From: Subdoligranulum variabile | GTDB taxonomy: Bacteria; Bacillota; Clostridia; Oscillospirales; Ruminococcaceae | Length of the DNA: 64,000 bases | Reading direction: 5' to 3' | Assembly (NCBI GenBank): GCA_003343905.1 | Contig: QAKI01000024.1 | Location: forward strand, 1 to 64,000 | Part shown: positions 16,938 through 24,721 of the stretch, piece by piece | Layout of the letters: each line of letters opens with the position of its first letter | Position numbering within the stretch: the stretch's first letter is position 1 | Made by a program: the position numbers and the translations under genes | Notes under the pieces: model-generated | Seen by the model: the letters and a program-made list of their open reading frames with translations, nothing else | What the model was told of the DNA's origin: nothing | Database searches by the model: none

Positions 16938-17930
16938 ATGGCAAAACAGGCTGTCACCCGCAAGGACGTCGCCCAGCGCGCCGGCGTCAGCGAGACCATC
17001 GTTTCCTACGTGCTGAACAACAACCGCTATGTGGACAAGAACAAGCGGGAACGGGTGCTGCAGGCGATCAAGGAACTGAACTACCACCCCAACCGTATCG
17101 CCCGCGCGCTCAAAGGCAAAAAGACCAACCATATCGTTTTTATTGCCGACAACATCAGCACCGAGCATTTCAGCCAGCTCATCGACGTGATGGACTACCA
17201 TGCGTATAATAAGGGGTATCTGATCAGCCTGATCTCCAACCGCAACAACGACGATTTTGTGGACCAGATCATCAGCCGCCAGTGTGACGGTGTCATCATC
17301 AGTTCCATCAGTATCCCGGAGGAGTATATTCACCAGTTCGTCAGCGCGGGGCTGGCCGTGGTGGTGCTGCAAAACCGGGACTACCGGGACCTGAGCGGCG
17401 TAGCCGTCATCCAGACCGGCCTGTACGGCGGCGCGCGGGACGGTGGGCGTTTTCTGGCCGGGCAGGGGCGGCGGAACATCGTCTATGTGGACCGCTTTTC
17501 GGCGCGGGGGCATTTCAGCAGCCGCAGCGACTACCGCCTGCACGGCTACTATGACGAGATGGAGTCCCTGAGCCTGACGCCCGCGGTCATCACCGGCTGC
17601 ACCGGCCCGCAGGAACTGGCCCGCGCCGTGGCGGACTACTGCGCCGGCCACCCGGTGGACGCCATCCTGGGCCGCAGCGATAAAGTGGCCTGCATCGCCA
17701 TGCAGGCCGTGATGGATCAGGGCCGCCGCGTGCCGGAGGATATTGCGGTGGTGGGTTTCGACAATTCCAGTCTGAGCCAGTATATGCGCCCGGCGATGAC
17801 CTCCATCGAGATCCAGCGCGACCAGATCGGCAAGGCTGCCGTGGAAATGTTGGAACAGATGCTCAACGGCGGCGGTGTGCCGGAACCCCGCAGTTTCCAG
17901 ACCCGCCTGATCCGGCGGGAGAGCACATAG
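16938..17930 (+). CDS. LacI-family transcriptional repressor
   Basis: A 330-residue LacI/GalR regulator. The N-terminal helix-turn-helix (TRKDVAQRAGVSETIVSYVLNN, split here as residues 7-28) and hinge helix (NRIARALKGKK) bind DNA; the rest is a periplasmic-binding-protein-like sugar sensor (from KTNHIVFIADNIS; DAILGRSDKVACIAMQ; VVGFDNSSLSQ near the C-terminus). ATG at 16938 has a GAAGGGAAG site. The gene lies between the isomerase unit and the ABC operon, and LacI-type palindromes stand before both and before nagA, so it is the obvious regulator of all three. The inducer is probably the imported sugar or an intermediate. Confidence 0.93.
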   Translation: MAKQAVTRKDVAQRAGVSETIVSYVLNNNRYVDKNKRERVLQAIKELNYHPNRIARALKGKKTNHIVFIADNISTEHFSQLIDVMDYHAYNKGYLISLISNRNNDDFVDQIISRQCDGVIISSISIPEEYIHQFVSAGLAVVVLQNRDYRDLSGVAVIQTGLYGGARDGGRFLAGQGRRNIVYVDRFSARGHFSSRSDYRLHGYYDEMESLSLTPAVITGCTGPQELARAVADYCAGHPVDAILGRSDKVACIAMQAVMDQGRRVPEDIAVVGFDNSSLSQYMRPAMTSIEIQRDQIGKAAVEMLEQMLNGGGVPEPRSFQTRLIRREST

Positions 17931-17940
17931 ACCAGCCATC

Positions 17941-17976
17941 GGGGCAGTTGCCCAAAACGGGACTGCCCCGAATTTT
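17941..17976 (+). terminator. Terminator after the LacI gene
   Basis: GGGGCAGT (17941-17948) pairs with ACTGCCCC (17962-17969), followed by a T-rich run. Confidence 0.75.
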
Positions 17977-18048
17977 GTTGTATTCCACAAAGGAAAACGA
18001 CGAGCGTTGTCGTTTTCGCCAAAAAATATCTAATTTGTTGGAAAGAGG

Positions 18049-18077
18049 TTGACGACGGAAGAGATCGACGCTATAAT
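18049..18077 (+). promoter_or_regulatory. Promoter of the ABC/sulfatase operon
   Basis: TTGACG (18049-18054), 17-bp spacer, TATAAT (18072-18077). About 270 nt of leader separate it from the first gene; two operators lie within the leader. Confidence 0.85.
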
Positions 18078-18105
18078 ATAGCCAATCTCTTATTTGTCTC
18101 TCCAA

Positions 18106-18123
18106 TGTACTCTCGTGTGTATA
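18106..18123. promoter_or_regulatory. Predicted LacI-family operator, ABC operon site 1
   Basis: TGTACTCTCGTGTGTATA. The right half is a perfect match to the consensus; the left matches six of nine positions. It lies about 20-40 nt after the expected transcription start, 98 bp centre-to-centre from the perfect palindrome, which would allow DNA looping or a roadblock. Confidence 0.6.
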
Positions 18124-18200
18124 CCGATTGGGACGCACCCACAGATTTGGGGCGTCAGACGTTCAAAACCGGGTATGAACACGCGAGCTTTTCTTAGGGC

Positions 18201-18224
18201 AAAGATACACACGTGTGTATCTTT
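18201..18224. promoter_or_regulatory. Predicted LacI-family operator, ABC operon site 2 (perfect palindrome)
   Basis: A perfect 24-bp palindrome with core GATACACACGTGTGTATC flanked by AAA/TTT. It has the central CG of LacI-family sites and is the best copy of the motif found also at 10047, 16669 and 18106. Confidence 0.85.
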
Positions 18225-18348
18225 CTGAAAAAACTTTTCCCCGCCAACAGAAAATGCGGGAAGAAAACGACCGGACGATATTTTTTAGGCTGTGCCCTGC
18301 CAGACTGCGGCAGGGAAGAATATAGGTTATTCAAAAAGGAGGAACAGC

Positions 18349-19674
18349 ATGAAGAAGTACATGAAACTGACCGCCGCCCTGTTGGCGGGCGCAATGGCCC
18401 TGAGCCTGACCGCCTGCGGGGGGAACACTGGCAGTACGGCAGAAACTTCGGAAGCAGCCAGCTCTACCGGTGAGGCCGCTGCGGCAGATGGAGAAAAGAC
18501 CGTTATCAAATTTGCAAACTATGCGCTGCTGGAAAGTGGCTATACTGAATTCTGGGAAGGGATCAAGACCGGCTTTGAGGAAAAATATCCCCAGTACGAG
18601 ATCGAGTGGGTCACCGCACCGTATGGCGAGATCGTGAACCAGGTCATCAACCAGGCAGGCGGCGGTGACAAGCCGGATATCATGTTCGGTGAGAGCACTT
18701 GGGTCCCCACGCTGGTGGACGCTGGGCTGGCGATTCCCGTATCGGAAGTGTTCACTGAGGATTACTTGGCAAAATTCGATCAGAACGCGTTGGAGTCCTG
18801 TATGACGGACGGTGAGGTCTGTGGCCTGCCCATGTATGACTGCGCGTTCATGCTCTTCTATAATAAGGATCTGTTCGAGCAGGCGGGCCTGGACCCCAAC
18901 ACGCCGCCCACGACCTACGACGAGATGCTGAAAATGGCTGAGAAACTTTCCCAGTTGACCACCGCGGACGGCAACAAAGTGTACGCATTCGGCCAGACCA
19001 CCGCGTCTGTGGCGATCTCCGGCTCCGCCATCAATTCGATGATCTTTAACTTTGGCGGTACGGTGCTGGACGAAAACGGTCAGCTTGCTATCGACAACCA
19101 GGGCTTCAAGGATGCCATCACCATGCTCCAGACCCTGGACCAGAAGGGCTACAATCCCCAGAACGCCAAGCTGAAAGATCTGCGGCAGCTGTTTGCTACT
19201 GGCCAGCTGGCTATGTACTATGACCAGTCCTGGGGCTTCAACGGCGTGACAACCATCAATCCGGACGCAGCCGAATTTGCCGCTTCGGCTATGCCGCTCA
19301 AGGGCGGTGAAGGGGACGGCGCTTCCATGCTGTCCGGACAGATCCTGATGTACATGGACAACGGCGAGGCGCAGCGTGAAGGCTGCCGCCTGCTGACCGA
19401 GTATATGCTCACCGAAGAAGTGCTGGGCGACTATATCCGCAACATCACGCCTGCTTATCCCATCATCGAAGATATGAAGGATATGGAACTGAATCCTGTG
19501 CTGGAAGGCGCGCGTGACGCAACCCAGAGCGCCCTCAATTCCCCCAGCATCCCCATGCTGAACGATCTGAACCTTGAGCTGTGCACTTTGGCGCAGAATG
19601 TCACCGTCGGCGGTGCTGACGTGGATACTGCTATCGAGGATTTCCGCAGCGCGGCGCAGAACTACGTAGAGTAA
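18349..19674 (+). CDS. Sugar ABC transporter substrate-binding lipoprotein
   Basis: A 441-residue extracellular solute-binding protein of the family 1 (MalE/UgpB) type. The signal peptide ends in the lipobox LTAC-GG (Cys near residue 23), followed by a Ser/Thr/Ala-rich linker; the binding domain begins at KTVIKFANYALLESGY. It should capture a sugar or oligosaccharide outside and hand it to the two permeases encoded next. ATG at 18349 has a perfect AAGGAGG. It is the first gene of the operon under two LacI operators. No ATPase gene is in the operon; such importers commonly share a general MsmX-type ATPase encoded elsewhere. Confidence 0.92.
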   Translation: MKKYMKLTAALLAGAMALSLTACGGNTGSTAETSEAASSTGEAAAADGEKTVIKFANYALLESGYTEFWEGIKTGFEEKYPQYEIEWVTAPYGEIVNQVINQAGGGDKPDIMFGESTWVPTLVDAGLAIPVSEVFTEDYLAKFDQNALESCMTDGEVCGLPMYDCAFMLFYNKDLFEQAGLDPNTPPTTYDEMLKMAEKLSQLTTADGNKVYAFGQTTASVAISGSAINSMIFNFGGTVLDENGQLAIDNQGFKDAITMLQTLDQKGYNPQNAKLKDLRQLFATGQLAMYYDQSWGFNGVTTINPDAAEFAASAMPLKGGEGDGASMLSGQILMYMDNGEAQREGCRLLTEYMLTEEVLGDYIRNITPAYPIIEDMKDMELNPVLEGARDATQSALNSPSIPMLNDLNLELCTLAQNVTVGGADVDTAIEDFRSAAQNYVE

Positions 19675-19715
19675 GCACGACAGTCTCGCAAACATAACAC
19701 ACGGCAAATGTGAGC

Positions 19716-19755
19716 GGGGAGGGCGGGATAAAAACTTTTTATCCTGTCCTCCCCC
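19716..19755 (+). other. Intercistronic stem-loop after the binding-protein gene
   Basis: GGGGAGGGCGGGATAAAAA (19716-19734) pairs with the complementary run at 19736-19755 with only one or two mismatches. It lies between the binding protein and permease genes without a T-run of its own. Such structures usually stabilise the upstream mRNA or partly terminate, raising binding protein over permease. Confidence 0.7.
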
Positions 19756-19831
19756 CATATTTTGCCCCGACCCGGGCCGGGGTGCCGTACACCTGCTCCA
19801 AAATCTGGTCAGAAAGGAAAGTGAAGACCCG

Positions 19832-20770
19832 ATGCCAACTGCAAAAACTGATCGGAAACTTCCCCGCGTGGCAATGAATAAAAAACGGGGCGACCAGCTG
19901 TTCTCGGCCGTCCTGATCCTGCCCACGGTGCTGGTAACGACTGTGTTTATCCTGGTGCCGGTCATCGACTCTGTTATCAAGAGTTTTCTGGATTTCAAAG
20001 TACGCAATATCATTTCTGGGAAAGCCGGCGAATGGAACGATTTTGAAAACTATATCCGTTTGTTCAACGGCGGTAAGTTGATGCCCGCCATCGTCACAAC
20101 GCTGACCTTTGTGGTCGGTGTGGTGCTGGTCCAATTCATCCTGGGGATGATCCTGGCGCTGATTTTGAATTCCAATATAAAATGTGCCCGATTTATCCGC
20201 AGTATTATGATGATGCCCTGGGTGGTACCCACAATCATTTCCGCCCTGATCTGGATGTGGATCTTCCAACCCCAGTACGGCCTGCTGAAGTACATTGTCA
20301 GTGTGCTTACAGGCGGCGCGGTCAATGACTTTGCCATTTTGAATGACCCGGGCACCGCACTGGTGGGCGTAGCGATTGCAGCACTGTGGAAACAGATCCC
20401 GCTGACCACGCTTCTGCTGCTTTCCGGTTTGCAGAACGTGCCGGATGATATGTTGGAAGCCGCGACCATCGACGGCGCCTCCCGTACCAAAAAATTCTTT
20501 GCCATTGTCATTCCCTACATGAAGAGCGTCATCAGCATTGTGGTATCCATGGCGATCATTGAAAACTTCAAGCAGTTCCCGCTGATCTGGACGATGACCG
20601 GCGGCGGTCCGAACGAAAGCACCACCACGCTGGCGATCCTGAGCTACCGCGAAGCCTTTGTTTCAAACAATTTGGGCAGCGGTGCTGCGGTAACGACCAT
20701 CTGGATGTTGTTGATGATCGTGGTCGTCTTTGTGTACAACAAGATCTTCCCTAAAGAAGATATGAGCTGA
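19832..20770 (+). CDS. Sugar ABC transporter permease (MalF/UgpA-like)
   Basis: A 312-residue inner-membrane permease with six predicted helices and the cytoplasmic EAA loop (EAATIDGASRTKKFFAIVIP) that docks the ATPase. The N-terminus is cytosolic and basic. ATG at 19832 has AAAGGAAAG upstream. It is paired with the MalG-like permease 18 bp downstream; the two should form the translocation channel for the substrate captured by the lipoprotein. Confidence 0.93.
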   Translation: MPTAKTDRKLPRVAMNKKRGDQLFSAVLILPTVLVTTVFILVPVIDSVIKSFLDFKVRNIISGKAGEWNDFENYIRLFNGGKLMPAIVTTLTFVVGVVLVQFILGMILALILNSNIKCARFIRSIMMMPWVVPTIISALIWMWIFQPQYGLLKYIVSVLTGGAVNDFAILNDPGTALVGVAIAALWKQIPLTTLLLLSGLQNVPDDMLEAATIDGASRTKKFFAIVIPYMKSVISIVVSMAIIENFKQFPLIWTMTGGGPNESTTTLAILSYREAFVSNNLGSGAAVTTIWMLLMIVVVFVYNKIFPKEDMS

Positions 20771-20788
20771 GGAAAGGAGGGACCGGCT

Positions 20789-21628
20789 GTGAAACGTCAG
20801 GAAAGAAGCCTGAATATCATCAAATATATTGCGCTTTTCATCATCATGCTGTTCCTTCTGTTCCCGTTGTACTGGGTGCTGATGACCAGCTTCAAAACCA
20901 ATATGGAGGCATACCGCAGCGTGCCGACCTTTATCCCGGCAGAGCCGACGGTCCAAAGCTATATCAACCTGTTTACCGAGAATAACGACTTCTTTGTTTA
21001 CTACAAGAACAACTTCATCGTGTCCGGTGCCACGGCGCTGATCACCACTGTGCTGGCGATTCTTTCCGGTTATGCCCTTAGCCGCTTCCATTTCCGCTGG
21101 AACGGCTGGGTGATGGCGGCACTGCTTTCGAGCCAGATGTTCCCGGTGGTCAGCCGTATGATCAGTTTGTACGACCTGATGAATAAAATGCACCTGATCA
21201 ACACCCACCCGGGGCTGATCCTGGCCCTGGTGGCGGCCATGCTGCCTTTCACCGTTATGCTGATGTCCAGCTTTTTTGACAGCGTTCCCCGCGAAGTGGA
21301 GGAAGCCGCTTATGTGGATGGTGCTTCCCGGATGCAGGTCCTGTGGCGCATCGTGACCCCGCTGGTCAAGCCGGGTATGCTGGCTGTGGCGATCTACGCC
21401 TTCCTGATGACTTGGGACGACTATCTCCATGCCGTCACGCTGATCCAGACCGATTCGCTGCGGACTATGTCTGCCGGTGTGGCTATGCGTTATTTGGGCG
21501 AACTTTCCTACGACTGGTCGCTGATCAATACGATCTCCATCGTCGGCACTGTCCCCATGCTGATCCTGTTCTTCTTCTTCCAGAAATACATGGTCAAAGG
21601 CTTGGTGGCGGGCGCTGTTAAGGGGTGA
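20789..21628 (+). CDS. Sugar ABC transporter permease (MalG/UgpE-like)
   Basis: A 279-residue permease with six helices and an EAA loop (EEAAYVDGASRMQVLWRIVTP). The start is GTG at 20789, just after GGAAAGGAGG. It ends with LVAGAVKG, the usual C-terminus of carbohydrate permeases of this group. It completes the importer with the two preceding genes; the sulfatase gene follows after 29 bp. Confidence 0.93.
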   Translation: MKRQERSLNIIKYIALFIIMLFLLFPLYWVLMTSFKTNMEAYRSVPTFIPAEPTVQSYINLFTENNDFFVYYKNNFIVSGATALITTVLAILSGYALSRFHFRWNGWVMAALLSSQMFPVVSRMISLYDLMNKMHLINTHPGLILALVAAMLPFTVMLMSSFFDSVPREVEEAAYVDGASRMQVLWRIVTPLVKPGMLAVAIYAFLMTWDDYLHAVTLIQTDSLRTMSAGVAMRYLGELSYDWSLINTISIVGTVPMLILFFFFQKYMVKGLVAGAVKG

Positions 21629-21657
21629 ACGTGAAAAAGCAGAAAGGAAGGCAGGGC

Positions 21658-23106
21658 ATGGAACGGCTGAATATTCTGTTGATTACGGCCGACCAGATGC
21701 GAGGCGACTGCATTGGTGCTTTGGGGCACCCGGATGTGGAGACCCCGAATCTGGATACGATGGTAAATCAGGGAGTTGCCTTTACCCGGTGTTACAGCGC
21801 TACGCCCACTTGCATCCCTGCCAGAGCCGCCCTTTTTACCGGCCAGAGCCAGGAGCATCACGGCCGCGTGGGGTATCAGGATGGGGTAGACTGGAACTAT
21901 CCCATCACGTTGCCAGGCGAGTTTACCCGGGCAGGATACCATACGCATTGTGCCGGTAAGATGCACGTCTGGCCGCCCCGCAGCCTGATGGGCTTTTGCA
22001 GTGTGGATCTGCACGATGGTTTTCTGCCGTATCGGTCCACCAATACCCCGGCGGCTCGATGGATGGGGCGTATCGGCGACTATCTGCCGGATCTGCAAAG
22101 GGAACTCGGCCCCCAGGCGGGTATCAACGATTTGGGGATCGGCTGCAACAGTTGGGTCGCCCGTCCCTGGGATGGCCCGGAACGGCTGCATCCCACCAAC
22201 TGGACTGTACAGAAGTCGGCGGATTTTCTGCGGCGAAGGGATACGACCCGCCCCTTCTTTCTATGGACCAGTTTTGTGGCACCGCACCCGCCTTTCCTGC
22301 CGCCTGCCCCCTATTACGAGATGTACCGGGACCGGGACCTGCGCCCGCCCGTGATCGGGGCATGGGCGCAGCGGCCTGACCCGAGCCGCAATACGGCGGA
22401 TGGGTTCACAGCGGCTTTGTCGGAACGGCAGATACGCCAAATGCAGGCCGGGTATTACGGTTCCATCACCCATCTCGATCATCAGATCGGCCGGTTGCTG
22501 CGGGAATTGAAGGACGAAGGCGTTTTGAACGATACCGTGATCCTTTTCACCTCGGATCACGGCGAGATGCTAGGCGACCACTATATGCTGCGCAAGTCCC
22601 AGGCATATCAGGGCAGTATCCATGTGCCGCTGGTGATCTATGATCCCGGCAGACACCTGGGATTGCCCGCAGGTTTGCGCTGCGAAGCGTTGGTGGAACT
22701 GCGGGATGTGATGCCCACGCTGCTGACGGCAGCCGGGTTGCCGATCCCCGAAACAGTGGACGGTATAGACCTGACCGCCTGTGCAGCGGGGGCCCCTGGG
22801 CGTAGTTGGCTGCACGGGGAACACACGGCTCAACAAGGGCCGGTGCATTCGATGCAGTACATTTTGATGGAAGAATTCAAATATATATGGTATTCTGATA
22901 CAGGAAGGGAGCAACTGTTCGATTTGGAACACGATCCCGGCGAATGCAGGGACTTGGCATCAGAACCTGCGTTCTGCAAACAAAAGCAAACGATGAAAGA
23001 GCAGCTCATTCAGGTGTTGCGGGGGCGGCCGGAAGGCTATTCCGACGGCAAAGAGTTGAAAACGGGACGTCCCCCGCTGTGTGTGCTGCCGAAAAAAGCA
23101 ATTTGA
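21658..23106 (+). CDS. Cytoplasmic sulfatase (Cys-type, needs formylglycine maturation)
   Basis: A 482-residue alkaline-phosphatase-superfamily sulfatase. Asp12 in ITADQ and the Asp-His pair in FTSDHGEMLGDH are metal ligands; CIPAR (52-56) is the maturation motif in which Cys52 becomes formylglycine; Lys in CAGKMH is also conserved. There is no signal peptide, so it should act on sulfated sugars already imported by the ABC system encoded just upstream. ATG at 21658 has AAAGGAAGG; a GTG at 21625 overlapping the permease stop is less likely. Maturation under anoxia needs an anSME enzyme, and a candidate lies at 31514-32647. Which sulfate ester it cleaves cannot be told. Confidence 0.88.
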   Translation: MERLNILLITADQMRGDCIGALGHPDVETPNLDTMVNQGVAFTRCYSATPTCIPARAALFTGQSQEHHGRVGYQDGVDWNYPITLPGEFTRAGYHTHCAGKMHVWPPRSLMGFCSVDLHDGFLPYRSTNTPAARWMGRIGDYLPDLQRELGPQAGINDLGIGCNSWVARPWDGPERLHPTNWTVQKSADFLRRRDTTRPFFLWTSFVAPHPPFLPPAPYYEMYRDRDLRPPVIGAWAQRPDPSRNTADGFTAALSERQIRQMQAGYYGSITHLDHQIGRLLRELKDEGVLNDTVILFTSDHGEMLGDHYMLRKSQAYQGSIHVPLVIYDPGRHLGLPAGLRCEALVELRDVMPTLLTAAGLPIPETVDGIDLTACAAGAPGRSWLHGEHTAQQGPVHSMQYILMEEFKYIWYSDTGREQLFDLEHDPGECRDLASEPAFCKQKQTMKEQLIQVLRGRPEGYSDGKELKTGRPPLCVLPKKAI

Positions 23107-23123
23107 ACTTTGGGAGATGTATT

Positions 23124-23975
23124 ATGCTGACCACAAATCTGGAAACGATGCAGAAAGCGGCCCGCGGCGGCTACGCCATCCCGGCCATCAATACCCAGGG
23201 CGGCAACTATGATATCATCCGCGCCTGCTGCAAGGCCGCGCAGGAGATGCGCAGCCCCATGATCCTGGCGCACTATGTCAGCACCGGCGCCTACTCCGGC
23301 CATGACTGGTTCGTCGAGACCGCCAAATGGTGCGCCAACAAGGTGGACGTGCCGGTGTCCATCCATCTGGACCACGGCGCGGACTTCGCCATCTGCATGG
23401 AGGCGCTCAAACTGGGCTTCACCAGCGTGATGATCGACGGTTCCACCCACCCGGCGGCCGAGAACGCCGCCATGACCAATGAGGTCATCAAGGTGGCGCA
23501 CTGCTTCGGCGTGCCGGTGGAAGCCGAGATCGGCGAACTGCAGCGGCTGGACAACGGCGTGGTGCAGGAGAACAAGAACATCGCGGACCCCGAAATGGTG
23601 CGGGAGTTCCTCTCCCTCTGCCAGCCAGACACGCTGGCCATCGGCATCGGCAACGCCCACGGCTACTACAAGGGCAAGCCCGACATCCATCTGGACGTGC
23701 TGGAAAACGTGCGCAAATTCACCGACATCCCGCTGGTGCTGCACGGCTGCACCGGCATGGACGAGCAGGTGGTCAAGGACGCCATCCGCCTGGGCGTGGC
23801 GAAGATCAACTTCGGCACCGAGATCCGCTACAAATACGTCCAGCACTACCAGGAAGCGCTGGAAAAACTGGACCACCAGGGCCACAGCTGGAAGCTGAGC
23901 CAGTACGCCAGCGACGCCCTGGCCGAGGACGTGAAAAAGATCATCGAACTGTCCGGCTCGGCGGGCAAGGCGTAA
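23124..23975 (+). CDS. Class II ketose-bisphosphate aldolase (tagatose/fructose type)
   Basis: A 283-residue zinc aldolase of the GatY/KbaY/FbaA family, splitting a ketose 1,6-bisphosphate into dihydroxyacetone phosphate and an aldehyde. Zinc and catalytic marks are HLDHGAD, MIDGSTHP, EAEIGEL, IGNAHGYYKGKP, LHGCTGM and KINFGTEIR. ATG at 23124 follows GGGAG. It is co-transcribed with the sulfatase and TauE/SafE genes, so it is more likely to serve this sugar pathway than central glycolysis. Tagatose-1,6-bisphosphate is my first guess; a sulfonated ketose phosphate is an alternative. Confidence 0.88.
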   Translation: MLTTNLETMQKAARGGYAIPAINTQGGNYDIIRACCKAAQEMRSPMILAHYVSTGAYSGHDWFVETAKWCANKVDVPVSIHLDHGADFAICMEALKLGFTSVMIDGSTHPAAENAAMTNEVIKVAHCFGVPVEAEIGELQRLDNGVVQENKNIADPEMVREFLSLCQPDTLAIGIGNAHGYYKGKPDIHLDVLENVRKFTDIPLVLHGCTGMDEQVVKDAIRLGVAKINFGTEIRYKYVQHYQEALEKLDHQGHSWKLSQYASDALAEDVKKIIELSGSAGKA

Positions 23976-23978
23976 GGC

Positions 23979-24698
23979 ATGGCGGCGCTGTACATCCTGC
24001 TGGCGGCCTTTGCGGGCAGCCTGATCCAGTCGGCCAGCGGGTTCGGCTACGCCATTGTGCTTATGTCGGTGCTGCCGCTGGTGATCCCGTTCCAGTCCGC
24101 CGCCATTCTGGAAGTCATGACCTCTTTCTTTATGGTGGGGGCCATCGCGCTCAAATACCGCCGCTTCATCCGCTGGCGGTTGCTGGTCTGGCCGCTCATC
24201 GCCAACGCCGTTTTCAGCCTGACCGGTGTGTGGTTCCAGTCCGGCAGCGCCGAGGGGCTGCTGCGCCGTATTCTGGGCGTCACGCTGGTGCTGCTCAGCG
24301 CCTACTTCCTCTTTTTCAGCAGCCGCCTGACCCTGAAAGGCAACGCCCTGAACGGCTTTATCGCCGGTTCCATCAGCGGCGTGTGCGGCGGGCTTATGAG
24401 CATCGGCGGCCCGCCCATGGTGGCCTACTATCTGGCCGCCACCCGCAGCAAGGAGGAATACAACGCCACCCTGCAAGCCTATTTCGTCCTTTCCACCGCC
24501 TACATCTTCCTGACCCATGTGTTCATGGGCCATGTGACGGGGCAGATTCTGGGCTGGGGCGTCTGGGCGCTGCTGGGGCTGGCGGCGGGGACCTTCTGCG
24601 GGCTGAAACTGTTCGACCGCCTGAGCGCGGCCGGGCTGAAAAAACTTGTCTGCGGCTTTATGGCCGTGGTGGGCATCTACCTGACCGTTACCGGTTGA
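23979..24698 (+). CDS. TauE/SafE-family anion exporter
   Basis: A 239-residue membrane protein with about seven to eight hydrophobic helices and the TauE/SafE phrase FAGSLIQSASGFGYA near the N-terminus, plus GSISGVCGGLMSIGGPPM in the middle. The family exports sulfite, sulfoacetate and related anions. It begins 3 bp after the aldolase stop. In an operon with a cytosolic sulfatase it would logically expel the sulfate, sulfite or sulfonate released inside. The exported anion is inference. Confidence 0.88.
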   Translation: MAALYILLAAFAGSLIQSASGFGYAIVLMSVLPLVIPFQSAAILEVMTSFFMVGAIALKYRRFIRWRLLVWPLIANAVFSLTGVWFQSGSAEGLLRRILGVTLVLLSAYFLFFSSRLTLKGNALNGFIAGSISGVCGGLMSIGGPPMVAYYLAATRSKEEYNATLQAYFVLSTAYIFLTHVFMGHVTGQILGWGVWALLGLAAGTFCGLKLFDRLSAAGLKKLVCGFMAVVGIYLTVTG

Positions 24699-24721
24699 TC
24701 CGAATACAGGAGGTTTTTATC

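Noticed and set aside
18078..18348. Riboswitch in the ABC operon leader
   Set aside because: The leader is explained by two operator palindromes, and no known aptamer pattern is recognised.
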